A stretch of 64,000 nt of DNA. Origin: Tomocerus qinae (lineage: Eukaryota; Arthropoda; Collembola; Entomobryomorpha; Tomoceridae). The stretch lies in assembly GCA_020055645.1 (NCBI GenBank), contig CM034548.1, positions 14,756,001 to 14,820,000 on the forward strand, given 5' to 3'. Both the position numbers and the translations under genes were made by a program. This document shows, in pieces, positions 14,901 to 29,900 of this stretch. The notes beneath the pieces are model-generated. The model had not been told where the DNA came from and did not search any database. It saw only the letters and a list, made by a program, of their open reading frames with translations. Numbering within the stretch: position 1 is the first letter of the stretch; each line of letters starts with the position of its first letter.

Positions 14901-17900
14901 TGGCGAAAGAATCCAAAAGAACCTCTTGAAGATTATCGCCTACTAACAGCAACGTTCGGGACCGCAGCGGCACCTTATTTAGCTATCAAGGCTGTCCAAA
15001 AACTGGCCGAAGATGAGAAAGAAAAATTCCCTATAGCAGCATCAATCGCCCAGAGGGACTTCTACGTAGACGACCTCATGTCTGGTGCTGACTCCGAAGC
15101 AGAAGCTATTCTCATTCAACAACAATTACTGGAATTATTGGAAAGTGGCGGCATGGGTCTCAGAAAATGGTCTTCAAATTCTGAATCATTTCTTTCGTCA
15201 CTTCCGCCAACTCTGAGGGAGACTGAATCTCCGCTAGACATCGAAACTGACAAAGGAGTTAAGACGTTGGGCCTTCAGTGGCATCCCGCCGGGGATTACT
15301 TCTCTTTCAGGGTAGTAGTCTCTAGCGCCTTCTCCTTTCAATTTACTAAACGATCTGTTCTTTCAGAAATCGCGAAAGTCTTCGACCCGTTGGGCTGGCT
15401 GTCTCCGGTCATCATAGTAGCGAAGACCTTTATGCAGCAGATGTGGAAACAAGACCTTGGGTGGGACGATCCGTTGCCTGCATCTTTAAATACTGAATGG
15501 CTAGAATTTCGAGATCAACTTCCTCTCATCCAAAATCTGAAAATTCCGAGATTTATTTCGCAAGAAAATCCAAGTCAACAGCAACTCCACGGTTTCTGTG
15601 ATGCGTCCGAGACTGCATATGCGGCGGTGGTCTTTCTCCGCTCAGTGAATTGCAACAACGAAGTAGAGGTCAGAATGGTGGCTGCAAAAAGTAAGGTCGC
15701 TCCGAGTAAGCAAGTTTCTCTTCCGAGGCTGGAGCTATGCGGAGCCGTTCTTCTCGTCCGATTAATTCAAGTCATTACAGACTCTCTCAAGATTGAATCA
15801 AAGGAAGTTTTCGCCTGGACAGACTCAACCATTGTTCTATCCTGGCTTTCCTCGCCTCCACACCGGTGGAAAACGTTTGTCGCCAACAGAGTGTCAGAAA
15901 TCCAGGATGTCATTCCTCGTGAATCTTGGCGACACGTAAAGTCCGAAGACAATCCAGCTGACTGCGCTTCAAGAGGAATTTCATCCTCTAACTTAGCAGA
16001 ACACGTACTTTGGTGGACAGGTCCGAAGTGGTTACTCTCATCCGACGAGCAGTGGTCTTTACCGACATTGCATGAAGAGCCGCAGCCTATGGAAGAAAAA
16101 TCACCAAATGTTGTCTTACATCTCTCCGAAGATGACACTTTTCTCAACAAGTATTCGAATCTACACAGGCTCCTCCGAATTACAGCTTATTGTCTAAGAG
16201 CTATTAACTGGATGAAGCAGAAGCGTTTCACCCCATCATCCCCAACATCCAAACAAATATCACCACATCCCATCTCCGCTGACGAAATGGACAAGGCCCA
16301 TACCATATGGGTGAAGCAAGTTCAACAGAGGAATTTCAGCGACGAAATTCGGGCACTCCAGAAAAATCAACCGATTCCTGCCGGAAGTAAACTGAAACTC
16401 TTGAGCCCATTTCTAGACGAGGTTGGTGTTGTGCGAGTTGGAGGACGGCTCAGAAACTCAACGCTTCATCAAGACAGAAAACATCAGATTATTCTCCCCA
16501 AGAAGAATGCTCTGACTCAACTCATCATTTCTCATCGACATGACAAGGATCTCCATTCTGGCCCTCAAGCTCTTTTGACATCGCTCCTACAAAAGTACTG
16601 GATCCTGGGAGGTCGAGACGTGGTTAGACATTTTGTACGACGGTGTATAAAATGCTGCCGATTTCGTGCTCAGTGCGCTCAGCAAAAGATGGGAGAGCTA
16701 CCCGCTGTGAGAGTGTCCCCTGCCTCGCCGTTCCAAAAGACTGGAGTGGATTATGCTGGGCCCTTTCATTTGACTGCTAAAAGGGGAAGAGGACAGAAGA
16801 CCTTCAAAACTTATGTATCCCTTTTTATTTGCATGGTGACTCGTGCAATCCATCTGGAGTTGGTCTCTGATCTGACAACCGACGCTTTTCTGGCTGCACT
16901 CCGCAGATTTACCGCCAGAAGAGGAAAACCAAGTGACATATTTAGTGACTGCGGATCGAATTTCGTAGGAGCTAAGCGGATCCTGGAAGAAATTCAGAAA
17001 ACTAACTCTACCAATCATAACCAACGAGTACAAGAGGAACTCGCAGCTGATGCAATATCCTGGCACCTAAATCCACCCACTGGGGCTAATTTCGGAGGGA
17101 TATGGGAAGCTGCTGTAAAATCAATGAAACATCATCTAGTTCGTGTGGTTGGAGAAGCTATTCTGACGACCGAAGAGATGAGGACACTACTTGCTCAAGT
17201 AGAGGCATGCCTGAATTCCCGTCCCATGACGGAGCTCTCTACGGATCCTGATGATTTGCTGCCTTTAACTCCTGGCCATTTCCTGATAGGACGACCACTC
17301 ACTGCAGTGCCTGATCCAGATCTCTGTCATCTAAAAGAAAGTCATCTGTCCCGCTGGCAAAGGGTCCAACAGATGTACCAGCATTTTTGGAGAAGATGGT
17401 CCACAGAATATTTGGCTCGTCTTCAACAAAGAAACAAATGGCTGAAAACAGAAGAGAACGTGAAGGAAGGTATGTTAGTGCTCATCAAACATGATAATCT
17501 TCCTCCAGCACAGTGGAATCTTGGCCGAGTCATATCTACATTCCCTGGAAAGGACAACCTAGTCCGGGTTGTCAACCTCAAAACCGGCAACGGAGAATTA
17601 CAGCGACCAATTAACAAACTCTGCATTTTACCAGTGGATCTCTCGTAAGCAACAATATGTAAACTAAAATAAACTTATTCATATACTTTACTTTAATTCT
17701 ACTTCATGACGTACATTGAAATTTAATATTTCAAGATGGGGAGTATGAACGGGAGTATTCTATTGTATGTAAGTTGTTGTGTGTAAAATGTGTAGTTTTT
17801 ATCACATTTTATTCTTGGTTTTAGCTGGACGAAAAGTCGTGACATTTTATCTTATGATTTATGTTAATCTATGTATGATTTCTTGGTAAAAAGGTGAACT

Positions 17901-20900
17901 GCCTCTAATCTGTCGTTTTACTCGTTATGCATTCATGTATTAATTGTTATTCATCTCATTAGTTAATTTATGTAAGTTAACTTATCTCCTAATTCCAGGC
18001 ATATGATAATCTAACTTAATTTATGCTAGAACTTTGTGGAATTGTTATCTCTTAAACTTATAGTTATACTAATAATTTGCTGTCAATGCTCTAATCATAT
18101 ATAAAACTTATGCTAGAATTTTCCAGAAATGTTATTCGAGTTCATCGACTTCTTTGTTCTATGTTCTAATCTTACCTTCAAATGTCCTAGAAGGTACAAA
18201 TATCAGAATTCTTGTATTATCTCAGAGAGTGCTTGTGCAGAATCAGAAGGAAGAACATTGCTTTGTCTAGAGCATTAAATATCTCTTTTAATAGCAATTT
18301 CAGTCGTTTTGATTCCTACACTTTATTTTACTTGCATTTTAGGCACGGCACTCCTACGACGTATTGTCCATTGACAGGGCATTACATTTTAAGTAATTTT
18401 AACCTACTTGATTATTTTACACATAGAATTCACATCATCTCATCACACTTACACAAACCTCACAACAAGACCTTTTCTACCATAACCAGCCCTCTCAACA
18501 CCAACTTTCAAGCGGAATGAAAATGTAGGCAAAATATTAAGCCTGGAATATCCTTGCACTTTTGACATACGAAACTTTTTCATCAAAGCTAAATCTTGAA
18601 TAAATATATCCTTCAGCAATTAAATGTTCATAGGTAGTATATTGCACTCAAAATGTACAGAGTTTTTCCAAACGTAATCCAAGTCATATCTTTTGTTTTC
18701 CGTTTGTAAAAAACCGTATTCCTATTTAAATACCTATGAGTAGAGTAACTTTGATGCGAGCCTACCTCCAATTCAGACATGGGGAACATTCATATACTCC
18801 GTTTCCTATTCGAGATTGAGGTTTCAGGGCATTTACCAATACAACCATATAGTAGATTGCGTAACATGTATTAGGTATACATATAATGAACGATGCTTGG
18901 ATTACTTTAATGAGACTTTCAAACCCAGACATAAGAGCTGTTTGTTTCAAGTTAATCCGTTTGACTTTTCTGGCTAGACTTTTCAATGTGGAAAAAGAAG
19001 TATTTCATTGCTTAAAGCATTGGTTACATAAGAAGATACTTGCCCTCTTACTTACTAGTTATGAAATCTATCACAGATTTCTGAAAATGATATGGCTTTA
19101 AATATGGAAGAAATGGGGTAAGATGGGAGTTCAAGACCTGTAAAAAGTCATAGTAATTGTAACGTTCCAATCTAGAGTTCTAAAAAATGTATATCCGTAG
19201 AAAGTAAAAATAGCTTTGAGCAAAGAGTCGAGTATTCCCAAGCATAAGAGAGATAATGTGGAGCAGAATTGTATACTATTTGGTTGTGCTCATAATAAAG
19301 TGCTCTGTCACATCGGCAATCAGTCAAGCTTCATGTCCTTATGACTGTGACTTATAACTAAACTCTCGTCACTAGATATGAATCGTTTCTGTCAGATCTC
19401 TTTTATGTGATTTCAGAATTTGAAGAACCAGATCATGACAACCAATCTGTGGGTCGAGCAGGTACTCAATCTCCTTTTATATCTATCTATTTATTTTAGA
19501 ACCACTATGTAATAACAGAGTGCTCTATTTAAGTGTTTGCTGATGTACCTCTATATGTACACAGTCTCTCAATCGCTCTATGCATGTACCCAACATTACA
19601 TTCGACTATGCTACAAGAGATCTTGAAGACTGTCTAGTAAACTGCTTTTTGTTGTTGCGTGAGTGAGTGTATTACATTGTAGTACTATAGTATATTATAT
19701 TATCCATTATTATGGAGTGTATATACTTATATACTTCGTATGTGTATGTGTGTGTGTATGTGTGTATGATGTTGTGTGGCAACACCCAATTTGTGTGCTC
19801 TATAAAATAAAAGTAGAGTTAAGTAGTGTTTGTGTGTAGGGAGTGTGTAGCTGGTAGATGGGTTTAAGACAGAGAACGCGTCAATGCTTTCACCGCAACC
19901 GTTGTAATACTTGAGCGAAGTATGCTGTCTACGAAAATGTGATTGCGAGCGAAGCTTTCAACTCAACTGCTTCCATTTCACTAATTGCTCCAGTGGAGAT
20001 TTTTCATTTACACTTCGGCTAGTATCTGCATTTCTAGTAGGAGGAGGGAGAGAATGCCTGACATTCTTTTGTGTGTGCTTTCCCTCTCCAGCACTAATGC
20101 CCTGCCCTATATACCACTCTCTCCACTCAGGAACACTATATAATGTAATAAATGATACAAGATACCCCTCAGCAGAACTTGCTCTCGTTTTGGTCTCATC
20201 CTCTCGCTGCCCACCATTTCCTCTTATAATAAATAACCCGTCCTTCCATAATATGCATAATATAAGCCATGCATTCACCACCATTCTAATCCTGTCAGGC
20301 TTTATTTCCACAGAATTGCTGGGCTGGATGCTCCAGCAGCCGAGTGAAAAGATAGCAGCAGTGGCATCTCCACTTCTTTATTATTTGCAATCCACAGTCC
20401 TATCTATGTAAATTGCTCCTCGAGTCCACACTGTTTGCATGTACCTTTCTTCCGTCTCACTGCTTCCATCTCTACCTTTCAACGACACTCTTGCCTGCCC
20501 TGCTAGAATGGAAATCAGCTTATGTGAGTAATTTGCTAAGAATGGCCTAATACCTTCAACCAAATAATACTCTATCAGATCCAAAAGTCCTTCGCCAAAA
20601 TTTATCAAATTAACCCAAAAAACATTTTCTGACAAAATAATCCTGTTTTGACATGAAAACTACCAGACCTGCTTTGCAAATAGATGTACCTTAATTTATG
20701 AACATATGCACAGCATGATATAAATAGCTACATTTATTTATAATATTCTGTTTAGCACAGAGGTACTGCTAATCTCATTGATTTATGGTATTAAATCTTT
20801 GTGCAAATACACTATGCGCATGTAGCATCTATTTCATATATCCGGTCATGGAATAAAAATTGCATGAAATATCATTTTTCCCAAGTAAACCTGATTGTGG

Positions 20901-23900
20901 AACAAAAAATCAAGATCTTTGTCTATGGTACGTTTATAACATCGCTTGAACATATATAATTAGAGATAAAACAGAATGAATATCTAGAATTTCGGCGAAA
21001 GTATAAAATTTCAATACAATGCATTGTACATTTAGGCATTATTTAGATTGTAGATATACATCCATCTTTCTTTTGTAACTAAAAGCATGTAGAGTAGTAG
21101 GTAGTTAATGCATAGTGGAGGTATTATTCCATTCTTTAAATTCCATAGCAGTATGATTAATGTTCACATTAACACGATTACAGAGATTTTACAGTACGTG
21201 CCTGTGTCGGTGTAGTTTACTAGGCAAAATTTTATTCTAGTGTACCAAGATAATGACATCCTTTTAAACACTCTGCCATCTCATCTTTCTATGACAAAGC
21301 AAAATGCAGGGAATAAATTGCAAGTGGAGAGAAATGCGAATTAGGCTTAATTCGTTGTTGCTTCCATATCTATAGCTCCGACATACACATTAAGACACAA
21401 AGTATGGCAACATGAAATAATAAATTGGAGAAGGTAGGAGATGCGAGGCAACAATTTCACCCAGTGCTAATACTTTTAGGTACGTTACGCGGAAATCGGA
21501 CTGCAAACTTCACACTCGGGAAAGTAAATGGAATCTGTCTAGCGTTGCAAATGCAAAGGGTTTTGCAACCGTTTGTTGCATTATCTTGGAAATAGTAGAT
21601 GCATGCAATATGTGTGAAATGATTGCGAGTAAACAGCGAGATGATAGGATATGAAAGGTATCTGTAGTTATCGTTAGTCATCGCGTTGTGTGCATGCATA
21701 AAGGTGAATTGGATAGTCTGAAGGAGAGCGAAGAAAGAAAGGGGTAGGAATGAATGGCATAAATCATCATTAATGGGACTGCCTATCTTTGATATGATGA
21801 TGGCCCCATTCAGGAATGAGCTTAAGCTTCCTATCTCTCCTCTATACTTGTTTAGCAGCTTCGCATTAGCTTTCCTTTCACAGGAATGAAAATGGTAAAT
21901 CTTTGTAGGTAAGTGAGAGTGAGTCTAAAGAGGACAGGCAAGGTATTACTTCTATTAATACTCTAGATACGGACTCACATAATAGCCTATATATGTGATA
22001 GACTTGTGACCACGCAGGTCTATGACCAATCAACAACTCCTCCTAGTTCAAGCAATTCCCTAAATACGTATAAAATGTGACACCTATTTCAAAAAATGCT
22101 ATTTAAAATATTTACCAAATATTACTATATAACGATATTTCAATAATGGTAGGCGCAAGTCTGAAAACCTTTTTTAAATATGATCTTAATAGCTATTTTT
22201 AAAATTCATTCCCTTTAAAATTTTTAAATTACGTTAGTCTACTAAATGGATTACAATATTGTATGTTGGGGGTTATGAAAAAAGGCATCATGGAATACAT
22301 ACGAATAATATTATTTTAGTAGGTTGGTAACTGGCCTAAAGAGAGCTGTGGCCTAGGACACAGTATAAGATGCGTATTATGTTTGAAAGGGAAGCCGTTG
22401 TAGTGGGTTTCAAATGCACGTTCTTGTCTTGTCTTATGGATGTATCTAGAAAGAGGTTGGCTACCGATAGAATACAGATAGAAAGTATGAGGGAAAGTTG
22501 TGCTATGAAATCATGGTCTTTTGTGGTGATAAATCGTCAGGACTGACTGACTGTGTAGTTGCCAGTTGTACTACATAGTTGTTTGAAGCTTGAGATGATT
22601 TGATGTTTGCTGCCAGAGCAGCCATCCAGCAAGCAGAGCACCCATTCCTTTTCCCCTGATTTCACTCTCAGTCATTCAGTCAGAGAGTTTACCATACACT
22701 TACATTTACTTTCTCCGCTTTCACTCAGTCAATCTCACTCTTCCTATCTAGTTTTCCTTGTGCAATGATCTAGATTTCCTCGAGACGGCAAAAGATATTA
22801 ATGAATCAATTTTTTCACTCGAAACATTTTACTCTCCCTTGTCTACTTACCTAGCTCGAGTATCGAATTGTGTTGAAGAAGCCTGCAAAAACACACTCTT
22901 TGCATTTATATACAATGCATTTGTTGTGTCTGAGCATGAATTGGTAGACGGAGTAGTAGTAGTAGTCACGTTGTAGATTAACTGCGACTATGCTTCGTTC
23001 TAAGTAGGAATCTTTTGGTCTGGTGAAACCACATTAAAGAGAGAAGCTTATTTATGTAAGTACCTACTACATTTAAGTGTGGCACCGTCTGGAAACCAAA
23101 CGATCTGATCTGATCAATGTATTGCTAGGTAAGTAAGTCCAAATCCATCCTTTGTATTACTTATTCCATGTACTTTCACTCGGTTAGTGTTATCTCTCCC
23201 TTAAAGTTCATCACTATTTGTGCTCTCCACTCTCGAGTACCTTTGAATAAGAGATTGCACATTAAGCGCCACTGATCCACTCCAGCAGCTTGTGTACTTT
23301 GCTATTGTAGGTATTAGGCGTATTATAATATTGTATTTTCCAGTATCTACTTACCTGTTTCCATGAAATCACTTTTTAGTTTGATGAACTCATACACAGG
23401 CAGAATTATTCCTATGACCCTTTATACACCAGAGGTTATTCCCCCTCTCGCCAGCCCTCTTAAGCTCCATTTGAAAAAAAGGGAGGATTCCACTTCTCAA
23501 TATCCTTTTATAACTGTGCCTATTTGCATTTCATGCTTCTACTTAACTCAAGAGGCTTTTTATTCATAGCATTTTGCCACTATATCAGTATTTATCAATG
23601 ATTGTATGCGTTAGTTACATTATTTTGTTATGTATGAAAAGTGTAGATATTAAAATGTTAGAAAATGAGTGCTTACCTATTTTTTGCATTTTGCTACTTT
23701 TAAATTGGCGAAATGGTACACTAGTATAGGCAATCCGTCATAAATGATGTATGGATGGGAGTATTTTTTTTCAATTGTTTAGGAGAAAGTCTTAGGCATT
23801 AGAAAAACAAGGCTAAAAATGTCTGCTTTGATCCTGGTCTTATTTGGACGTGGAAAAGTGCATTAGAACGGTTGAGAGTCCCTTTGTAGTGAGGAATACG

Positions 23901-26900
23901 TATGTACTTAGAGAAAATGTAAGCGAAGAATGGAGCATTAAGAGAGAAATGTATCTATGTGTAAGACTGACAAAGAGAATAATAGAATGAATAAAGATTT
24001 GCACATGATACAGACAAGAAAGGATTGGATTGGATGTTACAGAGTGTAGTCGAACAGTCACATCCACAAGAATTGATCACCAACCTTTTCTAAAGTTGAG
24101 TCTTTCATTCAAACCGGTTCCTATACTATTTATCCAAGTTATTGTTAGACAGAGATCTACTAACATTGCCTAAGTACATTAGGTACACAAACAAATACCT
24201 CATAGTCAGGCTCTCCATTTAAAAGAAAATCATTTTGCTCGCCAAGACTTTGCTCGACATCCATTACCGCTTCGAAAGAAAACAGAGGGAAAAGTGGAAG
24301 AAAATCATCGTCACGAGGAGGAAACTGTTTTTATGTTGTCGTGCTTTCAGCTAAAGTTCAGTTCACTCTCTATCTCCGCTAGATAGACAGACATATACGA
24401 AAAAGCACATTAGATATTATATAGTGTTATGTAGAGAGTCATATATTATAAAGGGAGAGTGAGTGGTGGATTGGATCCTCTGGCTACCACAGTATTTTCA
24501 TTTCTAGAATAGCCGTATTGTAACACCGCTGCTTTCTTTTGAAAACAATCTTTCCTCTGCTCTTCTGTCCTCGTTGTGTCCACACCAAACAAGAATGGCT
24601 TGACTTGCCCACTTAACGGCTTACTAGCTTTTTGCATTATGAATTTCTTGAAGGTGCCTTCAACAACAGCATTGTTTGATGCCTTATTCATAGAAAATAG
24701 GTGAAGGTTTTTCTTGTTCCAAATATTAGGACCAGTTAAGGCTGTAAATAAGCAATAGTACTCCCTTCCACGACAAATAACTTTTATTTTACTACCTAGC
24801 CACACCTCACTCCTACATAGAACCTCTAAATCTTAAGTAGTGTCACAACACTGTTCAACTGTGAACACTCTAAACCACTTTCACCAGTGTACAATTAAAT
24901 TATGTTCCTACGTCCTGACGTCTTATGAACGAGACCATATTTCCCATCCCATACAAAAACATTCTATTCAATTTTTTTGGTAATTATATTTTATCACTGG
25001 AATATGAAAAGGAGAAGAATGAGGTGTCAGATAAACAAAGAATTAGCTGACTACAAACATTCTTCATCAAATTGTTACGTAGACAGTGGCCTGTCAGACA
25101 GAATTCTTAACACTTTGTGCAAACCAACATTTTCTTTGCAAAATGATGTATACAACATGCTAGCCTCCTTGTGCAACTTAATAAAAATAATATATAAACT
25201 ATCCTTTTTGAAATGGCAACTTAAATTGGTTTCCAGTCTACACACTTCCTAAATCACTTTCACTAGATAAATTAAACGTCCGTTCATTTTTCGTCGGGCC
25301 TTATTATTATAGACCTGTTTACACTGATGTTTGTATTCTTGTTTGCTTTTTATACCGTGTACTCTATTACCCCAATTAAACAGATTGTCTTGTCATATTG
25401 TTTGAAGCTCAGCTAAATTAGCTTGTGTAAATGAAAATAATATCCTAGCGAGATACTACAAACATTTTTTCATAGTGCCTATTAGCTATATTATTAAACA
25501 TTTTAATATTCAAAGAATTCAGGAAAAGCTGCCTTTGAGTTTATTCACCCTCCTCTTATTATTTCTAAATTTAGCTTAAAGCTGCTTTGCTTCCTCTTAC
25601 ATTTATAGAGCGATAAATTTTATCATAAAAGGATATAGTATTGCAAATGATTTTCTACGATGTTTATTTCCATGACATGTTTAAAATTTTATATACCTAA
25701 ATGGAAATGTAAATTTGTGAATTTCCGGATAAGTCGTGGTACGACTACAAACTGACTTGGGAGCCAAATGAGTATGGAGGCGTTAAAATGCTTCATGTTC
25801 CTTCCGATCACATCTGGAGACCAGATATAGTCCTCTACAACAAGTAATCTATACACCTTATTCATGTAGTAATACAAAATATCATTTATTTTATGCTTTA
25901 ACCATCAGTGTAAGTTTGGAATAGATAAATTTGCCTAACTACCTTTGAATGTACACCAAAATTATCCTATGACAAGATTATTGTGTTTGGCGCATAATTT
26001 TGCATAATGTAGTTTTACATTTATAATGAATACGTATACATATCTGTTCTAATTACAATTTTACACTCCGTTGGCAAGTAAATATTTGTCAGTGTTCTGG
26101 CTTTGATGCACAAACACAATTAAACATTTGAATTCTGAAAGACTACTTCTGACTTCCCTTACTAAAACTTGTTTTCTATTTTCTATTGTGAGAACGAGTT
26201 TAGAGTAACGACTAAAGACCGTAAATGAACGTATTGACGGTTTGTCCCAAATGTACAGCAGTGTCTGACTTTCTCCATTTCCGTTTATTTTACTATCTCT
26301 ATGAAGTTTGTACGGAAACATTTAGAATTGTCCTTTATTAAATTAATTCATCTTACAATACTTCTCGGAATTTACTACATAGTTAGAACTGTTATATTTC
26401 TTGTTTGTGAATGTAAAATTCATCATTTGTAAACTAACTATACCTAAAGAATTGGAGGACTATTTTTCGTCCCAAAATCATACTGTAGGAGTTAATGTGA
26501 AAATTTTCAAACTTTACATGTTTCCAAAGGCCTATATGGAGAAAGCCAGACATTTACGAATAAGGCTTTCGAACTACACTGTATATAAATATTGATTGAA
26601 TTACGTCATACAGTTACATTAGAACATTCTGTGGGCTACAAAGTAAAATTAATGAAAGATCCACCCAACCAATGAAAGCTCGTCGTCTCACTTTGAACAA
26701 TACAGATAATGAATCTTTTCAGCATTCAAAATGGAAATTTTCTTTTTCTTGGTAATCACATATATAGAAAGCAGCGTGGGTAGTATTTGATTATTATATG
26801 AAACTACTGCTTATTTGGTACATAATTGGATAGAGTAGAATATTTCAATAGATTTGAAAGCCTTAGTTCTGTTATTGAAGTTCTGGTAGATGAAACCAAA

Positions 26901-29900
26901 GTATGTAATAATAAGTAGAGAGATACTACAATTACGAAGATTTAGTCTATTCATCATTGTTCTGTACATCAGTTGTTAATGGTCACATCAAACAAAATAG
27001 ACATCAAAGCTGTAGAAATAAAAGGAGCAAAATAGTAGGGTATGTATCAAAATATATTTCCGTGTGACGCAAGGATGTTTAGTGATGTGACCAATTTAGG
27101 GAACACTTTAGTAAACCCAGATTGTCATGTAGTGATAAGTTGATCAAATGGCAGGTGGAGAGAGAAGTTGAAAGGACAGTTTATAATTATAATGAATAGA
27201 AAGTCACCACTCGTGTGTACATCAGTCAGCCGGAGAAAAATGCAAAGAGGAATGGTAAATATGGTTATGGGATGTGAATTGGTCTGTTGATGACAGTGCG
27301 GATGGAAACTTTGAGGTGACTCTGGCCACAAAGGCAACTCTATACCACAATGGACTGGTAGAATGGAAACCTCCAGCTATATACAAGTCCTCCTGTGAAA
27401 TCGACGTCGAGTATTTCCCGTTTGATGAGCAAACATGTATTCTAAAGTTTGGCAGTTGGACTTACGACGGATTCAAAGTGGATTTGCGGCACATTGATGA
27501 AATAGAAGGGTCCAACGTGGTCGATATCGGAGTCGACTTGTCAGAATTCTACATGTCCGTCGAATGGGATATCCTTGAGGTTCCTGCAGTAAGGTACGTC
27601 AAACACTCACTATGCATCAAATTAAAATACTAATAATATTACTCCACATCCACTCGTACTCATTCAATCCTTTCACAAGGCTTCATACATACATTCTCAT
27701 CAGTCAGAGCCCACAATTCATTATTTCCCTAAATAAAACTACCATATTGCTCTTTTACAACACAAGTCATCATAATTTTCATAAATGTCTACCTATATTT
27801 GACTTTTATTAAACGACCACTATCATTTACTATACAAGCACTTCACGGTTAACAATTCTTGAAATGAATCAAAGAGATGTATGCGTGAGATTGGAATCAC
27901 AGCATCAAATAAAACCAACTCGCTTTTGATACAATTCAGAAGAATCTGAAGTGGACGAAATTACATAACTGCATAGGTGTTCTCTGTTAACCGGTTTTAC
28001 CTTCAACAAGGAAATATATCAATTCGATAATACAAAGTGGTACATTGAATGTTCAAAATTAAAAATGATGTCAGATATTTTTGAATTGAAATATTTATCA
28101 AAATTTTATTATTTAAATAATTTATTTGTGACAAGGAAGTACGAAAACAAATTACAGATCATAAATTGTTTCACTTTTTAATGCAATTTACTTGATTACT
28201 GCACAATTCGAATATTTATACGTGTCGCAGGCTCTATACATTTTTTATTCATGGCTAGCATTATGGTGAATTACAATTTAGCGTTTACAACTTTTTATCC
28301 ATGTGTAGTACTAATTTTTAATGAAATTCGTCGATCTAGAGAAAGTATATTTTATTCTTACACATAGAAAATTTATAAATCGCATGAGAATGGAATTCTC
28401 TGGCACAAGTCGTAGTCATAACGGTTGACGACAAAATGCAGATATACTAGTAGAGTGCATACTGCATCGCCTCTAAAGATTACGATTCCGTCTGTGTTTT
28501 GAAAGTCCAAAAGGCCTAAAAGTATTCACTACCTATAAAACGGTAGTAACAGTAACACATGAAGTGAGGGCAAGATGCCGATACCAAATGTTAAACTGAA
28601 ATTGGAGGACGTTTGAGAAGTATGTAGAGAAGTAAGTAGAAACAGAAAAAAACTAGCCAGGGTTTAAAAATGGTCGGCTTGTGATATTTAATCTACCAGC
28701 AGAAAATACTGTCAGAGTTTTGTATTGATTTTTTTCCTATTGACAAGGACTCATGATTATTAATAACTAATTTGCTTAATTTAGTGTGTTAAATTCAAAA
28801 AAGGTTATATTAGTAGTATACTATGATAAATACTAAATTATAGCTTCACTTCAGCTTGTCAGGTCTTCAGGTATATGTACTTAGTCTGTTTTAGACGTCT
28901 GGTAGTTTTAGACAGAACGAGGAAGGTGTTAAAATAAAAGTTGCTAAGCTGTCATTACTTATAAAGCGTAAAATAATGTGTTATATTTAATTTCCATTAG
29001 GGCATTGGGTTGGAATGGGGGAAAGTGTGACTACTCTTTTGTAGGTTTGGAGAAGAAAGTTATGTCTGATGAACACTGAAAGAGAGTAATGCTAATGCTA
29101 CATACATCAGTGAGTTTTTACAGGAGTTGAGTATTGGCTGTGACTAGGAAAGGAAGAAAGCAGAGGCTTTAGCATTTTAGTTTTGTCGTTTTTTGTCAAT
29201 TGCCATAATGTCTTCTTCTGCGCATAGATATATAAGAGCAGTAATACTAGTGTATAATAGGGAGATATATTTTGGGGAGCGGCGTCAGATTCAATCGAGA
29301 TGCATAGGTATGAGTATGCTAATATTAGAAAATACATGATTTTGCAATCTGATTTTTTGTGACACTTGATGTTTTAGGAATGAAAAGTTTTACACGTGCT
29401 GTGACGAGCCGTACTTGGATATCACCTTCAACATCACAATGAGGAGAAAGACACTTTTCTACACAGTGAATCTGATCATCCCCTGCATGGGCATCTCTTT
29501 TCTGACCGTGCTGACATTTTACTTGCCGTCGGACTCCGGAGAGAAGGTGATCTTTCTTCTTTTTCTTTCATTTCTTTTTTCCTTCCTCCCGTCCCTCTTG
29601 CCTACAAAACTATCTCCTGATCAGTGATGTACGTGGAGAGCAAGACTTTCGTTGAGTCTTTTCAATATTAAAGGCCTAGCTGTCAAACAGCCAAATGAAA
29701 GGCTGTGTGGTTATGTTGGCCACCATGTAATCTTGACTTTCTTTCAATCGTATCTTTTTGTCCTTCCAGCAACGTCCAAACTACTAGTGCACGTATATGC
29801 AGAGAGAGTATATAATAGACAGTTCTCCTAAATACTTATATGCTCTAGTAGATCATCTATTTTATTGTTAGTATAGCAATATCCTGCACGGGATTTCAGT

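Larger units (their letters stand above)
11507..18500 (+). mobile_element. Complete BEL/Pao LTR retrotransposon
   Basis: This 6994-bp element lies in intron 1 of the receptor gene, in the same direction. It runs in the order 5' LTR, tRNA-Tyr primer-binding site, leader, one gag-pol frame, purine tract and 3' LTR. The LTRs are each 755 bp and begin TG and end CA. I found no difference between them on reading them side by side, and their start, end and internal features all keep the same 6239-bp offset. A 5-bp target-site duplication flanks the element. The order protease, reverse transcriptase, RNase H, integrase, together with a DUF1759-type Gag and DUF1758-type protease, places it in BEL/Pao rather than Gypsy or Copia. 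There is no env-like frame. Identical LTRs and an open frame indicate recent insertion. Confidence 0.96.

Noticed and set aside
15767-17066. Open frames on the minus strand and in other frames across gag-pol
   Set aside because: Shadows of the long coding frame. None has a domain.
19911-20411. 166-codon open frame in intron 2, with a 117-codon frame on the opposite strand
   Set aside because: No motif or domain recognised. Both strands are open over the same bases, as expected from locally biased composition, and it lies inside the receptor intron.
24446-24805. 119-codon open frame on the minus strand in intron 2
   Set aside because: The peptide looks less repetitive than most, but I recognise no family and see no splice partners or start context. 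Kept out for lack of evidence.
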